This document shows positions 35,022 to 43,950 of a stretch of DNA of 64,000 bases, piece by piece (position 1 is the stretch's first letter; every line of letters begins with the position of its first letter). The notes beneath the pieces are model-generated. The model was given only the letters and a program-made list of their open reading frames with translations. It did no database searches and had not been told where the DNA came from. The position numbers and the translations under genes were made by a program. Source of the DNA: Arthrobacter sp. PsM3 (lineage in GTDB: Bacteria; Actinomycetota; Actinomycetes; Actinomycetales; Micrococcaceae); assembly GCF_030433895.1 (NCBI RefSeq), contig NZ_JARUXE010000014.1, positions 37,468 to 101,467 on the forward strand. The letters are read 5' to 3'.

Positions 35022-36299
35022 GTGGCGCAGCACAACCTGGGCACGGTTGTGAGCTTCGAGTTCATCCGTACCGTGACCAAACGCCGGTTCTGGATCGGCA
35101 CCCTGTCCGTCCCGATCATCATTGCCGTGGTCTTCGGGCTGATCTTCCTCAGCAACAGCACCACGGACACCGCTGCCGCGGCCCAGAAGAGCGCCCAGTT
35201 CAGCATCTCCTACACCGATGCCTCCGGACTGATCACCGCCAAGGATGCTGCGCTCTTCGGGGCCACCTCCGCGGTCTCCCCCGACGCCGGGATCCAGGCC
35301 GTGCAGTCCGGCACCGTGGACGCCTACTTCGACTACCCTGCCCACCCCGAAACGACGGCCGTCCGCGTCCACGGAGCGGACAAGGGGATCTTCGAGAACG
35401 GCAAGTATGCCGCCGTCGCGCAGGCCATGCTGACGCACGCCGTCGAACAGAGGATCGGTTCACCCCAGCTGTCCGCGCTCGCGGCCGGGAAGGTGCAGGT
35501 CGAGACCGTCACCTATGACGGCACCAAGGAATCCGGCGGCCTTGGCTCGGTGATTCCGCCGCTGTTCTTCCTGGTCATCTTCTACGGGCTGATCGTGCTC
35601 CTGGCCGGACAGATGCTCAACTCGACTCTGGAGGAGAAGGAAAACCGCGTCACCGAGATGATCCTGACCACACTCAAACCGAGGACGCTCATCGCGGGCA
35701 AGGTGATCGCGCTGTTCGGGATCGGACTGGTGCAGATGCTCGTGTTCCTGTCCCCCGTCGTGATCGGCCGGCTGTTCTTCCCCGAGGCGCTCAGCCTCAC
35801 TGCCCTGGACCTGCCGCCGCTGATCCTGGACCCGTTCCGGATGACCGTGGGCCTGCTGGTCCTGGTCGGCGGCTTCGCCCTGTTCACCACCACGCTCGTG
35901 GCCATCGGCGCCGTGATGCCCACCGCCAAAGAGGCCGGCAACTTCATGGGCGTGATGATGGCGCTGATCTTCGTGCCGTTCTACGCAGTGGCTCTGGTGG
36001 TCTCCGATCCGCAGTCCCTCATCGTGCAGATCTTCACCTACTTCCCGTTCTCGGCCCCGGTCACCGCCCTGCTGCGCAACGGCTTCGGCTCCCTGAGCCC
36101 GCTCGAGGCCGGAATCGTGATCGTGATCCTCTTCGTGGGCGCGGCCGTCATGCTCCGCCTCGCTGTGAGGCTGTTCCAGTACGGTTCGATCTCCTACACC
36201 TCGAAGGTCAACATCCGGACCGCGCTGCGTGCCGGGTCGCGGCACCCCGCCGCTGAGAAGCCCCCCGACGACAACGGACCGCTGAAGACGGACAGCTGA
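35022..36299 (+). CDS. ABC-2 family permease (NatB-like)
   Basis: 425 residues from GTG 35022, two bases after the ATPase stop. One helix at about 26-46, a large extracytoplasmic domain (about 50-180), then a cluster of five or so helices from about 185. EEKENRVTEMILTTLKPRTLIAGKV is the conserved cytosolic loop of NatB/YhaP permeases. Partners the ATPase just upstream. The cytosolic C-terminus is hydrophilic. Confidence 0.9.
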   Translation: MAQHNLGTVVSFEFIRTVTKRRFWIGTLSVPIIIAVVFGLIFLSNSTTDTAAAAQKSAQFSISYTDASGLITAKDAALFGATSAVSPDAGIQAVQSGTVDAYFDYPAHPETTAVRVHGADKGIFENGKYAAVAQAMLTHAVEQRIGSPQLSALAAGKVQVETVTYDGTKESGGLGSVIPPLFFLVIFYGLIVLLAGQMLNSTLEEKENRVTEMILTTLKPRTLIAGKVIALFGIGLVQMLVFLSPVVIGRLFFPEALSLTALDLPPLILDPFRMTVGLLVLVGGFALFTTTLVAIGAVMPTAKEAGNFMGVMMALIFVPFYAVALVVSDPQSLIVQIFTYFPFSAPVTALLRNGFGSLSPLEAGIVIVILFVGAAVMLRLAVRLFQYGSISYTSKVNIRTALRAGSRHPAAEKPPDDNGPLKTDS

Positions 36300-36311
36300 G
36301 GACGGTCCCGG

Positions 36312-37469
36312 TTACTGGGTTGCGAGGAACTTCCTGATCGCCTCGGCCATGGCCCTGGACTGGGTCCAATGCAGGTAATGGCCCCCGGCGAGGGGGACGA
36401 TTTCGTGGCGTTTGACGTTCTTCAGGAGATTTTCGAGCGCTGCAGCCCTGCCGGCGGTCTCCGGGGACCCGTCGTCGGCGACGAAAGCGAGCACGGGCAG
36501 CCCGTCGGGATAGCTCATTCCGCGCAGGTCCGAGGCGTTGTTCCCGGTTCGTGCCGTCTCATCAGCGACGGCCTGGTTGCCAAAATTCCAGCTCATCATC
36601 AGGCGCATGCGTTCACGTTCCTCCGGCGTGTAGGCATCCCCGTCCGGTTCCGCGAGGCCGGGGGCCACCGCGAGGACGTCGCGGACCACTCCAGTGACGG
36701 AGAGCAGCCGCGCCGCCGCACCTAGGATTCCTGACTCCACGCCCGCCGGGCCGCCCATGGCTTTCGGCACGGTGGCGTCGATCCCGATCACGGCTGCCAC
36801 CTCCGCAGGATAGCGGTTGGCGTAGTCCAGCATGTAGAATCCGGCGATCGAGTGGCCGGCCAGAACATAGGGCTGGGTGATGCTGAGCTTTCCCAACACC
36901 TCGTGGAGTTCAGTGTTGATGTTCTTGTTGCTGCGTTCGCTGGCGCTCATGTCGGAGTAGCCGTAGCCGAATCCCTCAACAACCGTGACGTTGTAGTCGC
37001 CCAGTTCGCGGATCAGCGGTGCGAAGTCCAGCGCCGGCGCGGCCGTTCCCAGGCCGCTGAGCAGCACGATCGACTGGCCGGTGTGGCCGTTCCGGAAGAC
37101 ATTGACCGCTCCACCGGAGATCTCAATCCGTTCGCCATAAGGGGTGATGCTGGCCCGTTCCTGCCGCTCCAGCAGCAGGTTGGCCCCGGTCGACGCCAGG
37201 CCCAGACCGACTGCGGCCAGGGCCGCCACGGCGAGGATGCGCCATCCCTTCCGCCGCCTCGGCGGGCGCCGGCCGGGAACGGAGTCCACAGCGCTGGGGG
37301 TGGCATCGGCGGCAACGTTGGGGGTGCTATCGGCGGCAGCACTGGGGGTGGCATCGGCGGCAACACTGGGGGTGCTGTCAGCGGGAAAGGGGTCGGAAGC
37401 TTTGGGGTCGCCATCGGGGGCAGCCGGCTTGGGTGAGGAAGCGTCCGTGCGACGAGGGTTGATCCTCAT
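36312..37469 (-). CDS. Membrane-anchored alpha/beta-hydrolase with repeat linker
   Basis: 385 residues from ATG 37467-37469. Residues 1-65 are a low-complexity Ala/Pro/Ser/Thr stretch made of 8-residue repeats (PSVAADAT type), followed by a basic PPRRRKGW and a helix (ILAVAALAAVGLGLAS). Beyond it is an alpha/beta hydrolase: VVEGFGYGYSD, nucleophile AGHSIAGFY, and a late His in AGGHYLHW. The catalytic domain should face outward. Substrate unknown. The 24 bp repeats at 37294-37385 make the linker length variable between strains. Confidence 0.87.
   Translation of the reverse strand: MRINPRRTDASSPKPAAPDGDPKASDPFPADSTPSVAADATPSAAADSTPNVAADATPSAVDSVPGRRPPRRRKGWRILAVAALAAVGLGLASTGANLLLERQERASITPYGERIEISGGAVNVFRNGHTGQSIVLLSGLGTAAPALDFAPLIRELGDYNVTVVEGFGYGYSDMSASERSNKNINTELHEVLGKLSITQPYVLAGHSIAGFYMLDYANRYPAEVAAVIGIDATVPKAMGGPAGVESGILGAAARLLSVTGVVRDVLAVAPGLAEPDGDAYTPEERERMRLMMSWNFGNQAVADETARTGNNASDLRGMSYPDGLPVLAFVADDGSPETAGRAAALENLLKNVKRHEIVPLAGGHYLHWTQSRAMAEAIRKFLATQ
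37294..37385. repeat. 24 bp tandem repeat inside the hydrolase gene
   Basis: Three full units and one partial, beginning CTGGGGGTGGCATCGGCGGC. Each encodes eight residues of the linker, so changes in unit number stay in frame. Confidence 0.85.
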
Positions 37470-37564
37470 GGCGGGCCTTTCAGTGCCGAAAGCGGTGCCA
37501 GGACGAACGGGCTGGTACCGCAAGGGTAACCCCGCGGGCACTGCGCCGGGCAGCCCCGGAACGG

Positions 37565-38365
37565 CTATTTCCCGGCCGGCGCACCCACCGGGTTTCCCGC
37601 CGGACGTAGGGAGGTGATCATCTTCCGGATGTCCTGGTACTCCGGGGTCGAGGTGTACAGCCTGGCCTTCTCCAGATACGGCAGGGCGGGATCCCCGGGC
37701 GTAACGTTGTTCTCCGGGTTGTATGTCCCGCCGAAGAAGGCGCCGCCCGGCGGCCAGAGGAACAGGTGGAACATCGGGCACGCCGTGTCGCCGGCCTCTT
37801 CGGGCACCATGGTGATGCCGTAGGCGGCGACGGTGGACTGTGTGGCCACCGCCCCGGTGTCCTCGCCCCGGGACTCGAAGACGTACCGGGGCACCCCGCC
37901 GTCGCCGCCGCCGCTCTCGGCAAGGGCAATCATGGGCGCCGAATCGTAGGCCTGGTACGGGGCCTTATCGCGGCATTCCGCCCCGGTGACGATGTTGGTC
38001 CGAAGACCCGCCACCGGCTTCCCCGCGGCGTTCAGCACGTCCACGAAATCCCCGGCGAGCGCCCCGCCGGGGTCCTTGACCGTCCAGCCGGCGGGGTAGT
38101 CGAACGACAACTCCCCGTTCGCCGTCGTAAACGTCGTCCAGCCCGAGGTGGGCCCCTCCGACGGCGGGCCGTCCGACGGCGGCGACCCGGCTGGCGTCGT
38201 GCCCGCTGACGGGGACGCCGTGTTTCCCTGGCTGTGGCTTTCCGAAGCGTCGCCGGCCGGCGGGGCCGGGGCCAAACCGCAGGACGTCAGCAGCAGGACC
38301 GCGCTGAGGGCTGCGCCGGCAGCGGCGCAGAGGACGGCACCGGGTGAACCCGCCGGAATCCTCAC
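37565..38365 (-). CDS. Secreted lipoprotein, tandem paralogue B
   Basis: 266 residues from GTG 38363-38365; GGAAAG on the minus strand is eight bases upstream. Lipobox LTSC (Cys29), Gly/Pro/Ser linker, then a domain starting FTTANGELSFDYPAGWTVKDPGG and ending KMITSLRPAGN. It is about one-third to one-half identical by eye to the gene upstream (38367), with matching Cys in ECRDKAPY and DTACPMFH. Unknown function; the only base between the two genes makes them an operon. Confidence 0.88.
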   Translation of the reverse strand: MRIPAGSPGAVLCAAAGAALSAVLLLTSCGLAPAPPAGDASESHSQGNTASPSAGTTPAGSPPSDGPPSEGPTSGWTTFTTANGELSFDYPAGWTVKDPGGALAGDFVDVLNAAGKPVAGLRTNIVTGAECRDKAPYQAYDSAPMIALAESGGGDGGVPRYVFESRGEDTGAVATQSTVAAYGITMVPEEAGDTACPMFHLFLWPPGGAFFGGTYNPENNVTPGDPALPYLEKARLYTSTPEYQDIRKMITSLRPAGNPVGAPAGK

Positions 38366-38366
38366 G

Positions 38367-39107
38367 TCATTGCTTTCCGACCGGCCGCAGTGAAGTGACC
38401 GCCTGCTTGACGTACTTGTATTCGGTGGTGTCCTTGTACACCTCAGGGGTATCCACGTGCGGGGGGCCGCCCGGGGTGGTGTCGAACGGGTCGTAGACAC
38501 CACCAAACGCAGCGCCGCTGGGGGGCCAGGTGAAGACATGGGATATGGGGCAGGCGGTGTCCCCGGAGGGCTCCGGCGCAGAGGTGATGCCATATGCCAG
38601 GCTGAGGGACTCCGGCGGATCATTTGAGGACCCGTCCCCGGGATCACCCGGGTACGGGTCGGTCCGCCCCTCGTAGACGAACCGCGGCGTCACCCCGCCC
38701 TGGGCCAGGGCCGGGACGGGCTCGGCGTCGTACACCATAAATGGGACCTTCTCCGTGCATTCGTCCGACGCAGCCACGTTGGTCCGCAAGGTCGCCATCG
38801 TCTTGCCGTAGTCACTGACGAGCGCCACGAACGCACCGTCCTCCGCGGACTGACCGGCCTTGACCGTCCACTCCTCCGGGTAGTCGAACGCGAGCGTGCC
38901 GTCCGAGGTCGTGAACGTCTTCCAGCCCGCCGGGACCATGCCGGCGGGTGAGGGGGCGCTGGTCTGCGGAGGGCTGGCTGTTGCGCTGGCAGCCGTGGCC
39001 GGCGCGGAGCCGGTGGCGGGGGCCGCAGCCGGTGACCCGCATCCGGCAACGACGGCGGCTGCGCAGACAGAGGAAAACGTTGTGGCGAATGGCGCACCCC
39101 GGCGCAT
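38367..39107 (-). CDS. Secreted lipoprotein, tandem paralogue A
   Basis: 246 residues. Lipobox VAGC (Cys23) and Pro/Ala/Thr linker to about residue 60. Domain: FTTSDGTLAFDYPEEWTVKAGQ, SDECTEKVPFMVYDAEPVPALAQGG, SGDTACPISHVFTWPPSGAAFGG and VTSLRPVGKQ. The two cysteines (DEC and TAC) match those of paralogue B, so one disulphide is likely. First gene of the pair. A third, more distant relative is at 22495. Confidence 0.88.
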   Translation of the reverse strand: MRRGAPFATTFSSVCAAAVVAGCGSPAAAPATGSAPATAASATASPPQTSAPSPAGMVPAGWKTFTTSDGTLAFDYPEEWTVKAGQSAEDGAFVALVSDYGKTMATLRTNVAASDECTEKVPFMVYDAEPVPALAQGGVTPRFVYEGRTDPYPGDPGDGSSNDPPESLSLAYGITSAPEPSGDTACPISHVFTWPPSGAAFGGVYDPFDTTPGGPPHVDTPEVYKDTTEYKYVKQAVTSLRPVGKQ

Positions 39108-39296
39108 GGCACCCTCCCCCTGGGAAAATTGCGTGGTTGGACAATTCTCTGGTCTTTGGCCGCCAAAACTAGGGCCTTAGGACCCCTGCCGGACAGCCGT
39201 GACGGCGGCGGGACACCCCGCGCTCCGGCCGTGATGCTTCCCACGTTGCCCCCCGCAGATTTCAATTGGCCGCGGAAGCTTGCTAGAGCTTAAGTA

Positions 39297-40613
39297 ATGC
39301 AAGACGTCCTTGATCCCGCCATGCCCTTCCTGGCCCCCATCCTCGCAGTGGCTCTCGCCGTGGCCTGCGGGCTCCTCGCCTCCTGGCTGGTGCGCCGGAT
39401 TGTGCTCCAGCTCAACCGCAACCGGCCCGCCCTCCGCGAGAGCTCCCGGGTGGCGCGCCTGCCGCTGCGTTTTGCGCTCTGCCTGATCGCCGTCCGGATC
39501 GCCCTGGGCCTGACCACGGACGACGCCGAGTGGCGGCGCAACCTGGACCACGCGCTGCAGATCGCGCTCATCGGGTCCCTCGCCTGGCTGGCGGTCGCGG
39601 TGTTCCTCATCATCGAGACCATGGTGCTCTCCCGCTACCGGGTTGATGTGGCGGACAACCGCCGCGCCCGCAGGCTCCGCACCCAGGTCATCCTCGCCCG
39701 CCGGATCGGCGTCGCCCTGATCGTCATTGTGGCCCTGGGCGTGGCCATGCTGACGTTCCCCGCGATCCAGGCCCTCGGCGCCGGGCTGTTGGCCTCCGCC
39801 GGCGTGATCTCGATCGTCGCCGGCCTCGCCGCGCAGACCTCGCTGGTCAACGTCTTCGCCGGCATCCAGCTTGCCTTCACCGACGCGATCCGGGTGGACG
39901 ACGTTGTGGTGGTGCAGAAGGAATGGGGCCGGATCGAGGAGATCACCCTGACCTACGTGGTGGTCCACATCTGGGATGACCGCCGGATGATCCTGCCCTC
40001 GACCTACTTCACCACCACCCCATTCGAGAACTGGACCAGGCGGCAGTCCGAGGTCATGGGCACCGTGGAGTTCGATCTCGACTGGCGCGCCCCGGTCGAG
40101 GACATGCGCGCCGAACTCAAGCGGGTCCTGGCGGGCACCGAGCTCTGGGACAAGCGTGTGGGCATCCTGCAGATCACCGATGCCACGGCCGGTTTCGTCC
40201 GGGTCCGCATCCTGGTCAGCGCCGCCGACAGCGCCACGCTCTTTGACCTGCGCTGCCTGATCCGCGAGGAGCTCGTGCTGTTCCTGCAGCAGGAGCACCC
40301 GACGGCGCTCCCCCACGTCCGGCTCGAGTCGCTCAGTTCCGCCGCGCTCGGGTCCGGCAGCACCGCCGCGGCCGGGGCGTCCGGCGGCTCCGGGGCGTCC
40401 GGTGCGGCCGGCGGCTCCGACTCATCCGACAGTTCCGCTAAGCGGCCGGGCAAGATCTCCGCCGCGGACGAACACAGCCGACACCCGGCCGATCCGCACG
40501 ACTCGCAGCTGTTTACCGGATCGATCGAGGCGATCGAGCGCTCCAAGGCGTTCACCGGCCCCGGCGAAGAAGTGTTCGAGGACCGCGACAAGAACATCGC
40601 GGCCCAGAACTAG
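39297..40613 (+). CDS. Small-conductance mechanosensitive channel (MscS family)
   Basis: 438 residues. About four to five helices in the first 190 residues; the pore helix VISIVAGLAAQTSLVNVFAGIQLAF is followed by the beta-domain VDDVVVVQKEWGRIEEITLTYVVVHIWDDRRMILPSTYF. The Gly/Ser/Ala-rich stretch around 350-385 and acidic tail are extra to the MscS core. It would release solutes upon hypo-osmotic shock. No clear Shine-Dalgarno precedes the ATG. Confidence 0.93.
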   Translation: MQDVLDPAMPFLAPILAVALAVACGLLASWLVRRIVLQLNRNRPALRESSRVARLPLRFALCLIAVRIALGLTTDDAEWRRNLDHALQIALIGSLAWLAVAVFLIIETMVLSRYRVDVADNRRARRLRTQVILARRIGVALIVIVALGVAMLTFPAIQALGAGLLASAGVISIVAGLAAQTSLVNVFAGIQLAFTDAIRVDDVVVVQKEWGRIEEITLTYVVVHIWDDRRMILPSTYFTTTPFENWTRRQSEVMGTVEFDLDWRAPVEDMRAELKRVLAGTELWDKRVGILQITDATAGFVRVRILVSAADSATLFDLRCLIREELVLFLQQEHPTALPHVRLESLSSAALGSGSTAAAGASGGSGASGAAGGSDSSDSSAKRPGKISAADEHSRHPADPHDSQLFTGSIEAIERSKAFTGPGEEVFEDRDKNIAAQN

Positions 40614-40759
40614 GGGCTCCAGACGGCTGCTTGTGCTGGCCCGTCCACATAGCTCAGGCGGGGTCTTCCCTGCCTGCGGGAACTGTTCAATAATCAGACG
40701 TTGGTGAGTCAGCGTCGATGCTGACCGCCGGAGCCCGCTGGAGCAGCTGAGGAGCCACC

Positions 40760-42526
40760 ATGACGGTAGAACGGCCGACTGACGAATCCCTTACGGCTCC
40801 TGCCCGCGATTGGTTCCAGAGCGCCGTCGTCTACCAGATCTATCCGCGAAGCTTCGCCGATTCCAACGGGGACGGCATCGGTGACCTGCGCGGCATCATC
40901 AGCAAACTGGACTACCTGCACAAACTCGGCGTCGACGTCGTCTGGCTGTCCCCGATCTACACCTCGCCGCAGGACGACAACGGCTACGACATCAGCGACT
41001 ACCGCAACGTCGACCCAATCTTCGGCACCCTCGAGGAACTGCGCGAACTGACCGACGGCCTGCATGCCCGAGGCATGAAGCTGGTCATGGACCTGGTGGT
41101 CAACCACACCTCGGACGAGCACCCCTGGTTCGTGGAATCACGCTCCTCCAAGGACAACCCGAAGCGGGACTGGTACTGGTGGCGGCCGCCGCGCGGGACT
41201 GCCGCCGACGGCTCCGGCGCCGAACCGAACAACTGGGGTTCAGCGTTCTCCGGCCCCGCGTGGGAGTTGGACCAGGCCACCGGCGAGTACTACCTCCACA
41301 TCTTCTCCAGGAAGCAGCCGGACCTGAACTGGGAAAACCCGCAGGTCCGTGCGGCGGTGTACGAGATGATGAACTGGTGGCTGGACCGGGGCGTGGACGG
41401 CTTCCGGATGGACGTCATCAATTTCATCTCCAAGGACACCCACCTGCCGGACGGGCCCATCGCCGCCGGCAAGCTCTACGGCGACGGCACCCCGTTCTAC
41501 ATCGGCGGGCCCCGGATCCATGAATTCCTGCAGGAGATGCACCGCGAGGTCTTTGCCGGCCGCCCAGGACCGCTGCTGACCGTCGGCGAAATGCCCGGCG
41601 TCACCGTGGACGAGGCCATCCTCTTCACTGACCCGGAGCGCGCCGAGGTGGACATGGTCTTCCAGTTCGAGCACGTCGCCCTGGACCAGGAGGACGGCAA
41701 CAAGTGGCGGCCCAAGAAACTCAAACTCACGGACCTCAAGAAGACCCTGGGACACTGGCAGACCGGCCTGGCCGGGCGCGGCTGGAACAGCCTCTACTGG
41801 GGCAACCACGACCAGGCCCGTGCGGTCTCGCGCTTCGGCGACGACGGCCAGTACCGTGAACTCTCCGCCAAGATGCTCGCCGGCATCCTGCACCTGCACC
41901 GCGGCACGCCCTACGTCTACCAGGGCGAGGAACTCGGCATGACCAACATGATGTTCGGGGCGATCAGCGACTACCGCGACATCGAGGCCCTCAACCACCA
42001 CCGCGAGGCCACCACCCATCTGGGCCACACCGACGCCGACGTCCTCGCCGCGCTGGCCCCGCTGAACCGCGACAACGCCCGCACCCCGGTTCAGTGGGAC
42101 GCGTCCCGGCACGCCGGCTTCACCACCGGATCGCCCTGGATTGCGGTCAACCCGAACGCCAACCACATCAATGCCGCCGCCCAGATCGACGACCCCGACT
42201 CGGTGTACAGCTTCTACCGGAAGGTGATCGAGCTGCGGCATGCCGAGCCCGTGGTTTCGCACGGGGATTTCACGATGCTGCTGCCGCGGGACGAGCACGT
42301 CTATGCCTTTGTCCGGTCGCTACCGGACACCCGGCTGCTGGTGCTGGGCAACTTTTCCGGCCAGGACCAGGAGGTGGCGCTCGACGACGCCGATGTCCCG
42401 CTTGCGTGGGGCAGCGCGGAACTGGTGCTGGGCAACTACCCCGCGGAGGCCACGGTGCCCCGGCTGCATCTGCGGCCGTGGGAGCTGAAGGTCCTGCGCG
42501 CCGGAGCAGCTGGGCCCGCCCGGTAA
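40760..42526 (+). CDS. GH13 alpha-glucosidase (oligo-1,6-/alpha-1,4-glucosidase type)
   Basis: 588 residues. The (beta/alpha)8 barrel opens WFQSAVVYQIYPRSFADSNGDGIGDLRGI; conserved regions give nucleophile Asp218 (DGFRMDVIN), acid/base Glu277 (TVGEMPGV) and transition-state Asp351 (GNHDQARAVSRFG). Size and VVNHTSDEHPWF fit GH13 subfamilies of intracellular exo-acting glucosidases. It hydrolyses malto- or isomalto-oligosaccharides in the cytosol. GAGG-like SD precedes the ATG. An X25-containing protein is encoded 1.4 kb on. Confidence 0.95.
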   Translation: MTVERPTDESLTAPARDWFQSAVVYQIYPRSFADSNGDGIGDLRGIISKLDYLHKLGVDVVWLSPIYTSPQDDNGYDISDYRNVDPIFGTLEELRELTDGLHARGMKLVMDLVVNHTSDEHPWFVESRSSKDNPKRDWYWWRPPRGTAADGSGAEPNNWGSAFSGPAWELDQATGEYYLHIFSRKQPDLNWENPQVRAAVYEMMNWWLDRGVDGFRMDVINFISKDTHLPDGPIAAGKLYGDGTPFYIGGPRIHEFLQEMHREVFAGRPGPLLTVGEMPGVTVDEAILFTDPERAEVDMVFQFEHVALDQEDGNKWRPKKLKLTDLKKTLGHWQTGLAGRGWNSLYWGNHDQARAVSRFGDDGQYRELSAKMLAGILHLHRGTPYVYQGEELGMTNMMFGAISDYRDIEALNHHREATTHLGHTDADVLAALAPLNRDNARTPVQWDASRHAGFTTGSPWIAVNPNANHINAAAQIDDPDSVYSFYRKVIELRHAEPVVSHGDFTMLLPRDEHVYAFVRSLPDTRLLVLGNFSGQDQEVALDDADVPLAWGSAELVLGNYPAEATVPRLHLRPWELKVLRAGAAGPAR

Positions 42527-42578
42527 GCCCGGACCTACCATCCTGTACAACGTTCAACGATGAGTGAGGGAGCCTGAC

Positions 42579-42833
42579 ATGACCATTCCACCGGCCCGCG
42601 AACCTGAGCCGTTTCCGCCGGAGCCCGGGCCGGTCCCGCCCGAGCCGCAGCCCGGGGACCCGTTCCCGCCGGAGCCCGGGCCGGTCCCGCCGCCGGCGCC
42701 GATCCCGGAACCGGGCCCCTCTCCGGCGCCCGGTCCGTTCCCGGTACCCGGTCCGTTCCCGGTACCCGGTCCGCTGCCGATTCCGGATCCCGGCCCGGTC
42801 GCGCCTCCGCGCCCGGACCCGACACGGTTCTAG
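42579..42833 (+). CDS. Proline-rich low-complexity peptide
   Basis: 84 residues from ATG 42579, with GAGGGAG six bases upstream. About 45% Pro: repeats of PFPPEPGPVPPEP and GPFPVPGP. No signal peptide or helix. The strong RBS and coherent Pro/Glu/Gly composition argue for a real gene, but composition bias in GC-rich DNA can produce similar frames. Function unknown. Confidence 0.55.
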   Translation: MTIPPAREPEPFPPEPGPVPPEPQPGDPFPPEPGPVPPPAPIPEPGPSPAPGPFPVPGPFPVPGPLPIPDPGPVAPPRPDPTRF

Positions 42834-42846
42834 AGCCGCTCGGGCT

Positions 42847-42908
42847 GCGGGCCGGCACGGTTCCGGCCGCTCGGTCCGCGGGCCGGCACGGTTCCGGCCG
42901 CTCAGTCC
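42847..42908. repeat. Two tandem 31 bp repeats
   Basis: 42847-42877 and 42878-42908, beginning GCGGGCCGGCACGGTTCCGG, differ at one base. They lie between the Pro-rich ORF and the 3' end of the alpha/beta hydrolase gene. Confidence 0.9.
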
Positions 42909-42918
42909 GCGGACCGGC

Positions 42919-43716
42919 TCACGTCGCAGCGATGCCGTGCAGGAAATTCCGCACTTCCCTGTTGAACGCGTCGGGCGCTTCCATCGGGGCGAGATGCCCG
43001 ACGTCGGGAATCACCGCCAGTTGTGAGCCTGAAATCTGGCGGTGTAGTTCGTGGGCCACGCTCAACGGAGAGCGCTGATCGTCTGCGCCATAGAGCAGGA
43101 GCGTGGGAATGCTGATGGTGGGCAGCACGGGGCGGTAGTCGGCCCGGCCGCTGGCTGAGAGGAGGGCCCGCATCCCGGCCGGGCGCACGTCGGCCATGAT
43201 CCGGCTGACTGCTGCAACCACGGCGGGATCGGCCTTGTCCGTGAAGAGGGTGGGAAGCCACTCGTTGATGAACTTCTCCGGCGGCTGGCCGATCTCGGCC
43301 AGCACCTGGGCGTAGCGCCTCTCCACCTCCTCGGGCGGCAGGGAGCCCGCCCAGCCGGCGTAGGCGGAGGCCAGTACCAGTGAGGAGGACATCCCGGGGT
43401 ACCCGCGGTACAGCTCCAGGGCCACCAGGGAACCCCACGACAGCCCGAGAAGGTGCGGCTTTGCCGGCACGGCCGCGCGCAGGAACCCGGCCGTGAGCGC
43501 GCCGAGCTCCTCTGCGGACAAGTCGGGAGCGGGGTCGTCCGACTGCCCGCACCCGGGAGCGTCCCAGGCGAACACCGTGAACTCGTCCGATAGGCCCTCC
43601 AGCTGCGGACCCCAGATCCGGCTGTCCTCCCCGACCCCGTGGAACAGGACGAGTGCCGGTCCCTGGCCAACCCGCTGATACGCGATCCGCAGCCCCTCAA
43701 CGTCGACGGTTTCCAT
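42919..43716 (-). CDS. Alpha/beta-hydrolase
   Basis: 265 residues. Oxyanion strand LVLFHGVGEDS, nucleophile in GLSWGSLVAL (Ser about 94), acid in LLYGADDQRSP (Asp about 210), and His in IPDVGHLAPMEAP (about 238). A cap region is of normal size. Esterase, lactonase or C-C hydrolase activity are all possible. It is a single gene, with repeats on both sides. Confidence 0.9.
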   Translation of the reverse strand: METVDVEGLRIAYQRVGQGPALVLFHGVGEDSRIWGPQLEGLSDEFTVFAWDAPGCGQSDDPAPDLSAEELGALTAGFLRAAVPAKPHLLGLSWGSLVALELYRGYPGMSSSLVLASAYAGWAGSLPPEEVERRYAQVLAEIGQPPEKFINEWLPTLFTDKADPAVVAAVSRIMADVRPAGMRALLSASGRADYRPVLPTISIPTLLLYGADDQRSPLSVAHELHRQISGSQLAVIPDVGHLAPMEAPDAFNREVRNFLHGIAAT

Positions 43717-43755
43717 AATCCAATGCTAGGCCGGTCCGCCGTGCCCGGTGCGCAG

Positions 43756-43816
43756 TGCCACGGGTCCACGACGCGCCAAGCCGCCCGTGACGCGCCAACG
43801 ACCCCTCGACGCTGGA
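43756..43816. repeat. Intergenic 61 bp direct repeat, copy 1
   Basis: Begins TGCCACGGGTCCACGACGCG. 59 of 61 bases match copy 2 at 43837-43897; the period is 81 bp. Confidence 0.9.
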
Positions 43817-43836
43817 AGCACGCCGCCCACCAGCCC

Positions 43837-43897
43837 TGCCACGGGTCCACGACGCGCCAAGCCGCCCGTGACGCGCCAAAGACCCCTCGACGCCGGA
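43837..43897. repeat. Intergenic 61 bp direct repeat, copy 2
   Basis: Its 3' part forms the left arm of the hairpin at 43872-43924. Confidence 0.9.
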
Positions 43898-43924
43898 ATT
43901 CGGCAGCGAGGGGTCTTTGGCGCG
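43872..43924. terminator. Hairpin at the 3' end of the winged-helix/X25 gene
   Basis: 18 bp arms: 43872-43889 with 43907-43924, beginning CGCGCCAAAGACCCCTCG, and an inner GCCG/CGGC. Its end is 27 bp downstream of the stop of the minus-strand gene 43951-44862. No T-run. Confidence 0.7.
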
Positions 43925-43950
43925 ACGGCAGGAAAAATGCGCGTCGCTGG

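Noticed and set aside
34045..36299. Part of a natural-product cluster
   Set aside because: No biosynthetic genes nearby; generic two-gene exporter.
43741..43930. Small tandem-array CRISPR or insertion sequence
   Set aside because: Only two copies, no spacer pattern, no transposase frame or terminal inverted repeats with target duplication.
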